In this document: piece by piece, positions 51,340 to 63,930 of the stretch | How positions within the stretch are numbered: the stretch's first letter is position 1 | Layout: each line of letters begins with the position of its first letter | Origin: Doryteuthis pealeii | Taxonomy: Eukaryota; Mollusca; Cephalopoda; Myopsida; Loliginidae | DNA: 64,000 nucleotides | Assembly: GCA_023376005.1 (NCBI GenBank) | Contig: CM042148.1 | Span: forward strand, 68,879,092-68,943,091 | Direction: 5' to 3' | Translations under genes and position numbers: made by a program | The notes under the pieces: generated by a model | The model's database searches: none | The model's input: only the letters and a program-made list of their open reading frames with translations | What the model was told of the DNA's origin: nothing

Positions 51340-51590
51340 AAGTCAACAGAATGGCCTAATGTCGGTTATCAACCAGACAGTTGAGGGAGTCTATCCCTTT
51401 CACTAGCGCTAGACTGTTAGAGATTGTTTTGCATCTGAGGTGAAATGCCGCACCTACCATCAGCTCCTCACTTTACTGTACAGATCCCTGTGCTACTCAT
51501 ATGCTGAGTTTGCAAGGGCCAGTATCGAACCAGGAACCTTGTGATTCCTAGGTAAGTGCTCCACATGACTGAGCTAACTGAAGAAAAGTA
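51340..51590 (-). mobile_element. SINE-B (second copy)
   Basis: Counterpart of 20,410-20,655. Extra single bases (GTCGGTTATCAACC, CAGTTGAGG) look like consensus indels. Confidence 0.85.
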
Positions 51591-51639
51591 ATAATAAAAC
51601 AAGGAAAAAATCGAAAAAAAAGAAAAAAAAACAAGAATT

Positions 51640-52345
51640 CAATTACCCAACAAGAATGAATAAAACAAATGTCTTCAGCTAAAATACTGCATCTTAGTGA
51701 TGAAATTCTAATTCTGTAGTTCTGGGGAGTGTGGAGCCCCTTCATCGCCATTACTCCCAAGTCACCCCTAACCCGGGGTGGTAATACCTGTCAGTATAAA
51801 ATAAGCCAACAAGGACTGACATGGTGTTGTAGCTATTGTCTGCCCTGTTTGGATTGATGTGGGGTCCAGAAGAGTTATCTTTTCTTTCTGCAGGTTTTCT
51901 GCCCATAGGGGGCCAGAGTATTTAAGGCAGCAAGCCGGGAATTTTTAATTCTTTTTCACCGGGACAGTCAGTCACTTCATATGGGTTAGACGCATGTAAC
52001 TCTACCTTTAAGTGGGGGGCTTTGTCCTTGCTTGCTATAAGTAAGTGACATTTCTTCAGGAACTCTTTACACTTCTGTAGGATGAAGTCCTACTTTCTTT
52101 ATACATGTCTTATATAGTTTCATTATGTATTGCTGTACCATTTGTAATTAGTATATGTATTCCTGTCCTGAATGTATATCTATGTGCTTACTATTAAAGT
52201 TTATGTTTGTTAATGCATTAACTTCTTTGTCGGAATTTCTTGGTACTTATATGTACCATGCTGAAAGGTCACACTAAGCCTTTTCAACTTATCATAAGTA
52301 TACTAAAATAATGTAAGTACAAAGTCATTGTAACAGAAAGGAAAA
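51640..52345. repeat. Family C fragment and possible LTR (second copy)
   Basis: Counterpart of 20,700-21,414. Single-base indels become more frequent toward 52,300. Confidence 0.6.
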
Positions 52346-52349
52346 ATAA

Positions 52350-52434
52350 TTAAAGCAGCTCACAGACGGCTCTCCCACTACAGTTGATCTACCGTAAACC
52401 CACTGACAACGCATCTGCTCACACGTGTCACTTG
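52350..52434. repeat. Inverted-repeat arm (second copy)
   Basis: Counterpart of 21,443-21,500. The last place where the copies still align cleanly (ACACGTGTCACTTG). Confidence 0.7.
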
Positions 52435-55400
52435 ATGATATTACAATCTACATATTCAAACTTACACACAACTCGATAAGGTACCAATAAATATCTCTCT
52501 CGAATAGGCAATATCTTGAAAACATAACATATTTATCTCTCTAGTCCCCCTCGGAAACAATTACCTATGAATTGACAACAAGGTGACCTTCCCACTCCCC
52601 TCTCTTTGCCTCTATATCTAAACTAGTTCATATTTATATCTATAAGAGATCCAGGGTATTTGGGTGCGGATCAATCAGTTATTCTTCTCAACCATACAAA
52701 TCATATTTTCTTTCATCAGTTATCATCTTAATTCGCGATAAGTGATCCTTCGTCTGTTTAAAGCGAGGCTAATTTTTTTTATTTTATCTGATCCTGCTAT
52801 GTTACATGTGGTCATTTGTATCCGTACAACATGTTATTTAAAAATAGGATCATGTTCATCTTGTGTTAAGTAGGTATAAATAGTGCATCCTCACATAACT
52901 TGTATGTAATACAATTCTCTATTTACAAGTGCCTTTGCAGGATGAGTATTGAGTCTTGCTCTCCTAAACAACGTGCCCTCATTCTATGCTTGTAATTTAT
53001 GACATATTAGAGCAGTCTCATCGAGCTCTACTTGAGTATTTTATTGCAAATTACAGATTTGTCTTCAGTAATGTATCGGATTTAGCATTCAAATCTACTT
53101 TTATCAGCTTTAAGAAAACCACGTACCTTAACTTCAAAAGACCGCTAAAATCAATGTTGTTCTTAACAATATTACAAGTTGGAATAGTTATTATTTAATC
53201 CCAAAGAATAATTGATATTAAAAAAAATCTAAAGATAAAGTATTTCAATTCTTTGCATGAAAGAAACTCTCTGTTTGATGGGTCAGAATTACCGCCCTTA
53301 GAGCGAAACGATCGTTCAAGGCGAATAGATGTAGGTAGGGATTTCAAAGGATTGCATCTGAGAAATCCATAAGAGTTGTTAAGATGGCAAGCACGGAGCA
53401 GACGCACAAGTGATATGTCGAATTAAAAATAGCTTGAAGTGTTATGATTTTCGCGTCTCATCTTACAATTTTGTCAATTCAACTTATTTGCTCAACCCCC
53501 TTCACTTTTTCCCTATGAATTACCGCGAAAATTAGAGGGTGAAAAGATCAATCAAATCTGACTTGGACAAAATCGGATTTTCTGGAACAAATAACGCTGC
53601 ATATACTCTGTGTGTCAATTCAAGCGATATCGTTTGTAATATTTTACAGCTTCTAATAAATACAGACAGAGTTATACTATGATAATAAAGGCCTATGATT
53701 CGAAGAAGCACACACTACACTTAGTCCTAACTTATCTTTACTTCCTACAATAATTTGTTATATCGATTTTTCTAATTGTTTATAAAGAGTTATTGTGTAG
53801 ATTGACTACTAACACAGTACTATTACAACAGCAACAAGCACCTGTCAATCTTATCTCATATTCAATAATATTGCTTAATCACCATTTATTATCTCATATG
53901 ATAATATAAAAGTTTGTATGCTCTCTCATTAAGCTTTGGTTAGTTCTCCCAAGGAAGTATTAGATGTTCTTTATTGATCTTTAAAGATCATGTGTGGTGA
54001 AAAAAGAACTAAAACAAGAAAAACATCATACAATAAATCAGAACTTTGTGAATCTCTATACAATTGATTGCTATCTGTATCTTTTTTTATGATCTAATTC
54101 TATAATTTTTTCTGAGTTGAATCGGTTTCACACCTTTTTCAATGTATAAGTGAAAGATGTCTGCATGACCCAAAAGATATGAGAGACCGCTTGATATTTT
54201 GCTTGGCCAAAACAAGATGGTAATTAAATGAAGGTAACCAGATATATGGAGTTTTTTATTCCGCTTAATTTTCTGGTAAGTAGGAAGTGGTCGTGCAATA
54301 ACTCATCCGAAATCCACTCGATCCAATCAGTCAATCGCTCCTAAATACATATTACTCGTCGCGACATAGACTATATGGATATGTTATAACCAAGATGTCG
54401 TAACTTCACTGGACAACTCTGTATGAGTTAGTGGGGTGAGAATGGTATATTTAAATCATCTTGAGACCTTCGCTAATCTTATTAAGGTAGGTAATACTAA
54501 TACCTTATTAACTTGAACTATATTACTCTACTCACTCATAATATGGATAGTTAAATATCGGTAGAAAAAGTGTTTGTGTAATGTCTATATATGATAGTAC
54601 ACCTAAAACTAAGCATGCGCAGTTGCAACTTGAAGTAAATTTGTGCAGCAATATGAGAAGCGAATGCTTCAAATTCAGATCTAGATGTAAAACTATATAA
54701 AGGAAAATTTTATCTGAATTTGTAATGTTTACCTCAATGTGCACAAACGATAATATATTTCATATCATATCTGCAGTAGCTTTTTGCCTTGAAGTTGGGG
54801 CGATTATATATATTTTGAAGTCCAACACTCTTAAGGGTGTTCCTCAATGATTGCTTTATACACCATTTCTTGCTCTTTATGTTTAATACTCTTAATCATC
54901 CTTAGTTCCTAGAATATTATTATAATAACTTAAAAAATCCTAGAGAAAGATAATATTGTTCATTCTTTACATCTTAGAAGATTTTTTTGGGATATTCTGT
55001 AGGTTATGCAGAGTCAATGTGAGTGATCTCTTTTAGCTTCTCTCAGAGTCCTATGTTAAGTGCAGAAGAATGTGATATTTTTATTAATATCAAAAGAAAT
55101 AAAACAGAAGACTTACATTTTTAGCATGTATGAAAGCTCTTTGATATTCAGGAACAGTCTTTAAGCAATTATACTATTCCCAACTTAGTCTCATATTTAA
55201 TGCATCTTGAATAAAATGGAGATTCGACTAACATATTTCTGTAGGCTATACATTAAATTTCTTAGACTTAGCTATTCATGTCTAATACAATTTGAACTAA
55301 CTATATACCTCTATGCTGTTTCATAGTATGAATGATTACCTATATAATAAAAAAATTATTATGGTGTTATAGACTCCACTCATAATAGATAGTAACCCCA

Positions 55401-58400
55401 GTCACAGACTGATCGTTGATTATCTATTGCGTATTCAAATCAGAACTGTTAGATGAGTAACAAATACTTAACTACCCAAATTTATTGTCTTTCAAAGGAG
55501 TTTAAATAATTGGTCCTTGAAGGATAGATTAATGATACTCTCTCTAAGTCAGCGACCCTCTATCTCTGCCACATAAAATGTGTCTCTATCATCTTTGAGA
55601 AAGCGGTCCTCTGGATACAAGGTATGTATTTCGATTTATATTCAAATGTTGTGCACTCCTCTCCCCCCCCATTTTCCAATTCCTTCTTTAATTTTCCGAC
55701 GATATTTTTTTCTGCAGCAAACACTTTTTCATTTATGACATGTGCAGTTCACTTGATTTACACTTACATTATATTTATTCCCAAGTATGGTAGTAAGGGT
55801 ACTACAATATGACCAAACAACTGATATAATATAATATATGTATATAATTCCTATAGTATGAAGTTGTTACAAGATTCGAGAGCACGACAACGACAATTGT
55901 CTTATTTTTAAGGCCAGAAGTAACTCTCCCATACATATATACATGTTGCCCTTTTCTTATGATCAATGTTACTGCAATTACTCCTCGACGTAAGCAAATT
56001 GTTCACGCGACGATACGTATTGTCATATGCGCATCTCGAGCTATACCTTGGAAAGTCGCAATTAGGTTTTTTGAGCCTCACCTACAGAGCGGCGCTGATC
56101 ATAAGAGACGTTTCTTGTGCTATTTCTGAAGCCACTTTCTTGAAGGAACCATCTTCCTGAGTGTGTATCATACTGGTTCCCTTCCACTTCTTCATCATAA
56201 ATAACTCATAAATTGAGTTGATTGCTCTGTTTGCCTATGAATTGGCCCAGTATTTAAATAAAATTAATCACTATAACATATATGTTACATATTAGAATTT
56301 ATATAGCGATATAATTGTAATGTTCTTCATGTGTACGTACATTTTTACCCCCAAAGTTTGTTTGTGTAATAATAACTGATTATTGATTCTATAATTTCTC
56401 TATGTATTGTTATTATTACCATGACGCACCAATATACATTCTATAATGGGGAATATCAAAGAATTCTTCTTCTTTTTTTATTTCAAGAAGTCCTTACTTC
56501 ACACAATATAAATCTACTTTGAATTATAAATTAATAATGTATTCTCAATAGTATATATAATATCTCTGAAGAAAGATCAATCAATATTCAATTGATTGAT
56601 GGGTGTCGATATGGATGAATTAATTGATGACGCCGAAAATAAATGACAATCTCTATGACATTAACGGAGAACGTGATTAGGACAGACATAAGGAAAACGA
56701 GAAGACAATAGGTAGTATATACGAATTAAAATTAAATCACTGCATTTTTTGGAGTGGGGTGGGAGGTGCTCAGGCGCGAATTGAAAAAATCAAACAGAGT
56801 ATAAATATATGAATATATGTAGATATAATTAATAACTAAAAAGATCAGTCATAAATAAACATATAAGACAAAAAAAATCAAAATAAGATATATGGATAAT
56901 GAATAGATATACTTGTTAGCGTTATACTATCGTGCATATGTCTAATGCTTCTTCATGTGTATTTTAGAATGTTCCTATGACAGATTTATGTTTATAGAAT
57001 AGTAAATATCAAATGAAGACTGGCATCATATGAGTCTGGTATCGATTGAAACTGTTTGTCTTGCGCGAGTTGTCATGTACATTAACAAAAAGTGAGCTTA
57101 TTTTGGTCGAACTCACCTATAGAGCTAGAAAGAAGAAAGTTGAGTTTGGTTATGTGGTTACTGGGCGTCTGTGTCAGCTCGTGTTGTGACTCTCAGTTGT
57201 GAACCTCCCAGGTGTAGCGTCTGACAGCTTAGTGGCGAGCTCTCTCTGTATCCTTCCATGTGGGATTAAAAAGAGTGGGGTAAGTGGGGTTTTTTTTGGA
57301 TAAACAAATTTTAGCTATTTATTATTTGCATTTTGCAAAAAGATACTTCCTAATTATCTATAGTGTAGTGGTATATCTAAATTCACATGTCTAAGCACTA
57401 AACTATGCAACCACATAAATTTAAATAGAGTTAGAAGAATTTAGTTAGTTTAATTTTTAATATCTAAATTTAATTCTATACGAGCAATATTAATACTTAT
57501 TGTAGATATAATGTTTATTAATGGTACAGAAGTCCAATTTACGTGTTGATAGAGTTAGGTTATAAGAGCGATTTACACGGCGTGCTTGGTAGAGTGGTTA
57601 TCTTGTGTTAAATACCTCTAGCAGGTGAATTTATCTCTCTCTTAGAAGTTTTAAATTTCGCTGCCTCCCATGTGGGGAAGCTTAGGTCTGAGGGTCTTAT
57701 GCGCTACTAGGTGCGCCTATTTTGGATATTGTGGCGCGCAAAACACTTCCTCCGGATCAAACATTACCTTAAGTATGGACTTCTAGAGTTATTCAAATCA
57801 CAAGCCTGTTCGCTATTCAAGGAAAAATGTGTACACTCTTAGTTTTACTGACACTCCAATTTCCGCCACTGATTTGCACCACAACAAAGAGGTAAGGATC
57901 GCAAATCAGCAAGTCTTTTGGCTTCTTTTTGGTATTGCTTAGATTAATACAAAAAGAATTACGCCCTGGCCTCATACTTTTAAGATATTCCAAGTGTGAG
58001 GTTCCAGTTTTAGACAGCGTGTACGGAGTATGTCAACCTGGAAGTGACCCCTCGGGCATTGTGTCCTTCTACTTCCCTAAACACTCTGACACTGAATAGT
58101 ATGTTGATCACCTTTTTGAGTCGAAATACGTATCTTTAGTTAACTTAATGAAATCCAATATCTCACTCCAGAAAACTTTAATTTACATAGGCACATTCAA
58201 CGATATATAAAATAAATAATTTTCTAAATGTGGTAGATATTATCTTAATTTGTATGTTTTTGTAGACTGTTTTGTACCTCAATCTTTATTTACAGTATTG
58301 TTAATAAATACAACATTTCTAGCTTGCTCCGTGAGCTCATCTATTGTGTGTTGAGAGTAAGAAAAATGTATTTATAAAGAGACTATAAAGATTGTAGATT

Positions 58401-58850
58401 CCATTAAATATTTATTTTTATGAATCTATATTAGTCGCATTAAAAATGACTGCCCATTCGTCATGTTGCACTATTCCGATTATAATGACAATATAGCCAA
58501 TACCAACACAATTCAAGCCATAAGCCTGGTATTCTTCGGCCGCAATGTTCTTATGTGTTTCCCTGTCCATATGATAATGACTCACACTCGGTTCGAAAAG
58601 TCATTGTTCAATTACTTTGATTCGAATTGATCTCGAGAAGAAACAAGCAACCTCAGAGCACCTATTTTGAATTATTCTTATTCCATTACTAAATGACATG
58701 ATTTAGTCTATTTTCAATCTGCTATCGTCCAAGCATAGATAGTCACAAGAATGTCGAACAGTCATGATGATGTGTATTGACAGAAAAAATAGCAAGTCAT
58801 CGATTGCCTTGGCCATGACTACAGAGATAGCAAAACCATGAATGGCTAAG
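52435..58850. other. Error-rich segment colinear with about 21,505-25,860
   Basis: Landmarks survive in order but corrupted. TAAACAAATTTTAGCTATTTA at 57,300 corresponds to TAAACAAATTTTGGCTTTATT at 24,697. TTTAAATTTCGCTGCCTCCC at 57,648 corresponds to TTTAAAGTCGCTGCCTCATG at 24,931. The segment is about 1.5 times as long as its counterpart, and the (TA)n tracts and hairpins are lost. No reading frame here should be believed. Confidence 0.85.
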
Positions 58851-58859
58851 GTAGAGAAT

Positions 58860-58975
58860 ACAGGCCAAAACCGTTGTATTCATGGGCATACCATAATAAA
58901 GATGAGGACAACAGTTTGAAATATCAAAATTATTCACATCAAGCCTCATTTCTCAAAATACAGACAAATAAAAAA
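58860..58975 (+). repeat. Family E repeat (second copy)
   Basis: Counterpart of 25,850-25,965. Clean alignment resumes around ATACCATAATAAAGATGAGG. Confidence 0.7.
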
Positions 58976-59009
58976 TTATTCTATCAATATATTGATACAC
59001 ATTAAATAA

Positions 59010-59265
59010 ATGAAATGGGGGTCTAGTGGTTTCGGGCCTGGACCATACAAGCTAACATCATTGATCGCAGAGGGCCATCCCTCCAGGCAATTGCCTGCCC
59101 CCTCGATTAAGAGGCAGGTCTGGTTTTATTGCCCAGTGCCTGCCCCCACTCCTTGTGATGGAATGCCAATGGGATCAATGCATTTTTTGCACCAACCACA
59201 CATGAGTCTCAGCTTGTGGGTGGTCCCACATTAACTGGGCCTTGTGCCTAATCCATACACATGGG
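59010..59265 (+). repeat. Family C head (second copy)
   Basis: Counterpart of 25,998-26,250. GGGGGTCTAGTGGTTTCGGG at the tRNA-like start. Confidence 0.65.
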
Positions 59266-59970
59266 ATACGTGGTAAATATCTAGTTTATAAAACCAAACC
59301 AAAATATTTAACAACAAACTATTCGCTTAAAAATCATATACAAAAATACAAGATTTGACATTAAATAACCCACAAGGGTTGATATGCCATTAAACAATAA
59401 CTGAAATGAAACACTTTTTAGCAAATGCATATATATTTACACACACTGAGTACTGTGTCAATACACAAATACATAACCAGCAGCAGCAGTAATAATACTC
59501 TCAGGCAACATCCTGGTCCCTAGTTATTTAAGCAGAAAGGCGCCAAAAATGAGTCTTTTTACTTCCTACATATAACAGGAAAGTGCTGCGAAAACCTATA
59601 TAACAAACAATGGACCTTTGCTAAGTAAAGACTGACAAAAAAAACAAAATCTTTCTTTGTTTTCATGCGCTAGAGGCACTATCCGATTAATTTACTGTAT
59701 ATATTTACCAACCTGTCCGCACGCGTAGGATGAGATCAATTTGCAGTAATATCTATCCACTTTATGAATTATATGCACAGTGTTTAAAAATAATTTGATA
59801 TAATTGGAGATATACAGGGAGTTTCTGAAAAATTGATATCATTTGAGATGTTCTGGGTGTTTCAGAAAAATCAATATAATTTCATAATCTAATAACTTGA
59901 TCAATTCTCAATTAAATAATCTCAAATTTTAATTATGTCTTATTTTTATATACTTATTTTTGTTAAAGGG
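59266..59970. other. Unannotated AT-rich stretch (second copy)
   Basis: Counterpart of 26,251-26,938. No gene seen. Confidence 0.5.
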
Positions 59971-59971
59971 A

Positions 59972-60480
59972 CAGGATCACTAACACAGCAGTCCTAGAGA
60001 GAGCTCAACTCCCCAGCCTGTACTCTCTACTGAGACAATGTCGTCTCCGATTGTTGGGTCATGTACGTCGGATGGATGATGGACGAATCCCGAAAGACAT
60101 CTTGTATGGAGAGTTAACTTCTGGTAAAAGACAGATTGGTCGCCCCCTACTGCGATTCAAGGATGTCTGCAAAAATGATCTCAGGTGCTTTGGCATTGTC
60201 CCCTCCAGCTGGGAAAATTTGGCTCAAGACCGCCCTCGGTGGCGGCAGAATCTCCATAGAGGACTGTACATGTCAGAAGTCACTTTGATACAACATCATG
60301 AAGCTAAGAGGTCCATAAGAAAGCAACGGCAACAAAGCATCGGAACATCATCATCTACAGGGACAACCTACAAATGTAAATCTTTGGTGTCGAGAATGTT
60401 TCTCAAACATAGGACTTCATAGTCACAGGAGGCCTGCAACTTCAGGGCACACAAAAACTTTTATCATAGTCTTTCGAGAC
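59972..60480 (+). pseudogene. LINE polymerase C-terminus (second copy, frameshifted)
   Basis: Same protein region as 26,939-27,465 (RMDDGRIPKDILYGELTS, PLLRFKDVCKNDLRCFGI). An indel near 60,380 throws the terminal Cys/His finger out of frame (YKCKSLVSRMF), and there is a further deletion near 60,432. The first copy keeps the frame. Confidence 0.85.
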
Positions 60481-60859
60481 TGAATTGCCAATGATAATGA
60501 TTGTAGTAGAATTATCTTCATTGATTTTTATAAAACTGGGTGGATTTTATAAAAGTTGATACAAAAATCCTCGCTTTGTACAAAAATCAATCTCTATAAT
60601 ATTAAGGGCAACGTTCATGTCCGATACCAATTTCTCAAAATACAAATTTAGGTAATCTGAACATTAGTTACATAAATGAGAGTAACCTCCCCTTGTCTCT
60701 TTCACTTTGCCAATGAATGAATCTCAAATTTTAACATTATATGTAGAAACAACTCAAAATTCTATGTTTAATGTTTAAGCATCTTTTCTTTTCCAGTGAA
60801 TGGCATTTTTATATGTGAAAAAAAAGCCATAAAACATTTAACATAGAATTTTGAGTGAG

Positions 60860-61080
60860 TTTAGCTCAGTAGGTAAGTATCCGCCTAAGAATTGCGAGGT
60901 TTCCAGGTTTGATACATTCCCCACCAACTCAGTTCATGAGTAGCACATCTTGGGTAATCTGATCTGTGTGGTAAAGCATCTGGGAGCTGATGGTAGGTGT
61001 GCCACTCTACCTCAGTTAAAAGAAATTTCTCTGGTCTAGCACTGGCAAAAGGAGATAGGCTTCCCTCTGCAGACTTTCTA
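60860..61080 (+). mobile_element. SINE-B (second copy)
   Basis: Counterpart of 27,838-28,070. The head lost a base (GTAGGTAAGTATCC). Confidence 0.85.
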
Positions 61081-61309
61081 TACATAACATTAAAATTTTA
61101 GATAATTTTGAATGAGAATTGGACATGTTATAGATTAGAAAATGATATTGACTTTTCTGAACTACCCTGAACTACCTGTAATACTGATAATAATGGTTGT
61201 ACAATTAAGAAACATGAGTGCTAAATAAACTTAATATCATATTATTAAAACAAAAAATGATGAAAGTTAAATAAATAAGTAGGGTTGACAAGGCTTTCAT
61301 GTCCTGCTT

Positions 61310-61530
61310 TAGTAAGTAAAGTCGACAGAGTAGCTTATTGTCAGTATCAACCGAGCAGTAATGGAGTCTACCCTCTTTTCGTTAGCACTAGGCCAAGGGG
61401 ATTGTTTCAGCATCTGAGGTGGAGCACTAACCTACCATCAGCTCCCCACTTTAACATAGATCCAAGCTGTGTTACTCATGCTCTGAGTTAGTAAGGGCCA
61501 GTATTGAACCAAGAACCTTGTTGCCTCTAG
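61310..61530 (-). mobile_element. SINE-B, minus (second copy)
   Basis: Counterpart of 28,296-28,515. Confidence 0.85.
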
Positions 61531-61599
61531 AAAATAATTTAATATTTAAAGATTTTATAGAGGTAAAATATTACATAACTTGAAAGTTAAAACAATATG

Positions 61600-61830
61600 T
61601 ACGGTTTTCAAAGACGTCAGCAAGAAAGACATGAAGACATGCCACATCGAGACCAAACACGTGCAGAAAACCAAGTGGCCTGGCGCCTCCTTGTCAAAAC
61701 AAGGCACGAAAAGAAGTGAAGGAGAGACAACAGCAGCCTAGAAAGTACCACTTTTGTGGCAGTCACTACACCAGAGACTGCCATTCAAAAATTGACTTGT
61801 TCAGCCACTCATGCAGATGCAGATAAATAA
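61600..61830 (+). pseudogene. LINE C-terminus fragment (second copy)
   Basis: Counterpart of 28,588-28,845, with an additional ~30-bp deletion after CACGAAAAGAAGTGA. Confidence 0.7.
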
Positions 61831-62084
61831 AAAAAATTAGCCATCGTCTTTTAACAGACGGAAGGATCCCAACACCAAAAATGTAGGAGTGACAAGACTT
61901 TCGGACCATCCTGGACTTTATGAAAATTGACGTGTAGTAGAATGGGGGGGGGGGCTTGTATCATAGATTCGGGGTGGGGGATAATGTTTGTATTCAGCAT
62001 ATTTTCAAAGAAAATAAATTTATGGATTTATTAACTGGTTAGTTGAAATATTTTCATTTAAATAATAATATGATTTTGAGAGAG

Positions 62085-62359
62085 AAAAGAAAGAGAGATA
62101 GAGAGTGAGTGAGTGAGAGAGAGAGGGACATACAAACAGATAGAGAGAAGAGAGTGAGGTGAGAGACAGAAAAGAGAGAGAGTGAGATAGAGAGAGAGAG
62201 AGAATCATACATAGAAAGATATATATATATACATAGAAAGAGAGAGTGAGAGGGATAAAGATAGATACAAAAAGAGAGAGAGAGAAAGAGAGAGAGAGAG
62301 TGAAGTGAGAGAGAAAGAGAGATAGATAGAAAGAGAGAGAAAGAGAAAGAGAGAGTAAT

Positions 62360-62395
<36 letters not shown>

Positions 62396-62545
62396 TTGAT
62401 AGATAGATTGAAAGAGAGAGATGGATACAGATAGATTGAAATAGAGGTGGGAGATAGATAGATTGAAAGAGAGAGAGAGAGAGTGAGAGAGATAGAAAGA
62501 GAGTAAAAGAGAGTGAGAGAGGAAAGAGAGAGTGAGTTAGATAGA
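62085..62545. repeat. (GA)n/(GATA)n tract (second copy)
   Basis: Counterpart of 29,085-29,582, shorter by about 35 bp. Confidence 0.95.
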
Positions 62546-62851
62546 TAATCCAACTTCAATCAAAGTTAATCACTGTTAATCTTTTGGTTGAGTGAATGTT
62601 TTTTACTTGCTTAATTAAACTTATTAATCTTTGAGATAATTAGTTTTAGTCATGTAAGGAGTGTTGTTAAGTGTTTATTTTAACCATCGTCTGCTTATTG
62701 AATAGGAACTTGATTATCGGAAATGATACGGATTGTTTTTTTCTTTTTTTGTATGCATAGATTTTTTTTTTGTTTTTATAAAAAATATCAAAATAATAAT
62801 TAGATAATATCAAAATAATAATTAGATAATATTAATTAATTAAATCAAATT

Positions 62852-63078
62852 ATTTAGCTCAGTCGGTAGAGCGTTCGGCTAGAAACCACAAGGTTCCTAG
62901 TTCGATACCGGTCCTCGCCAACTCAGCGTATGAATAGCTCAGGATCTGTGTGGTAAAGTAAGGAGCTGATGGTAGGTGTGGCGCTCCACCTCAGATGCTA
63001 AAACAATCTCCTTGGTCTAGCGCTATTGAAAAGGGGATAGACTCCCTCGCTGACTGGCTGATACCGAATTTAGGCTGT
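62852..63078 (+). mobile_element. SINE-B, full length (second copy)
   Basis: Counterpart of 29,893-30,118. The tRNA-like head is identical. Confidence 0.9.
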
Positions 63079-63088
63079 TGACTATTAA

Positions 63089-63662
63089 TCTATACATATA
63101 TAAAGGGCATATTGTATGTATGTATGTATGTATGTATGTCCGGGGGAAAACTACAAAAATAAAACAATTAATGACAATTGTATGCATAGTTCTTTTGTGT
63201 TTTTTAAATGATAATATTAAAATAATAAATAGAAAATATCAAAATAATAGATAAATCAAATTATTAATCTATACATATATAAAGGGCAGTTTGTGCGTAT
63301 GTATGTGAAAATAAAACAATCAATGACAAAGTAAATACATATATACACATTCACTATCACCAGATCTTGCTTTTTGTGCAAAAATAATGAAGATTTGATT
63401 TATATTTGTGAAGGTAATTAAAGAATAAAATTTAAATGATAACAGCATGAAATCTTTTTTTGCATTTAACACTTTAAATAGGAGACATTTTTTTTTTTCT
63501 TTCCAGAGTGTCTGGATCAATGCAAGTTCTTTTTTACATAGGGATTTTTATGGGGAATCCTGCAAGGATCCAACTCGTGATTCAAACATAATGGATCTAT
63601 GAGACTACCTTTTTTTTCAACTCCCCACCTCTACCCAGGTGATGCTGGGTAGCTGCTTCTAG
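63089..63662 (+). mobile_element. Helitron with duplicated 5' end (second copy)
   Basis: TC starts at 63,089 and 63,268; CTAG at 63,659-63,662 after the same ACCCAG/CTGGGT hairpin; flanked by A and T. Nearly identical to 30,131-30,708. Confidence 0.8.
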
Positions 63663-63699
63663 TGATAATATAAAATAATACTAATTGTCTGAATTTTTT

Positions 63700-63930
63700 C
63701 AAATGATCATGATGCCCATCGTGACGCATGTCAGAATGATAGATGTATAAAAACAAGGATGTCATTATTTGAATAAGATCTTCAAAAGTTCTTTGGCGCT
63801 TTGTTTGATAAACAGCTGTTATATCGTAATGACCAGTTATACTGAGTGGTCGATCATGGGAGTATTATGAGGAGAGTCCTTCATATAAGTCCCATACAGA
63901 GTGATCTGTGTGTACTTAAATAGTGGCTAG
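63700..63930 (+). repeat. Dispersed repeat (second copy of 30,744-30,960)
   Basis: Counterpart with scattered substitutions (GCCCATCGTGACGC versus GCTCCTCGTGATGC). The duplication continues to the window edge. Confidence 0.8.

Noticed and set aside
52986..56160. Several 60-70-codon frames in 53-56 kb
   Set aside because: They lie in the error-rich segment; the clean counterpart has no such frames.
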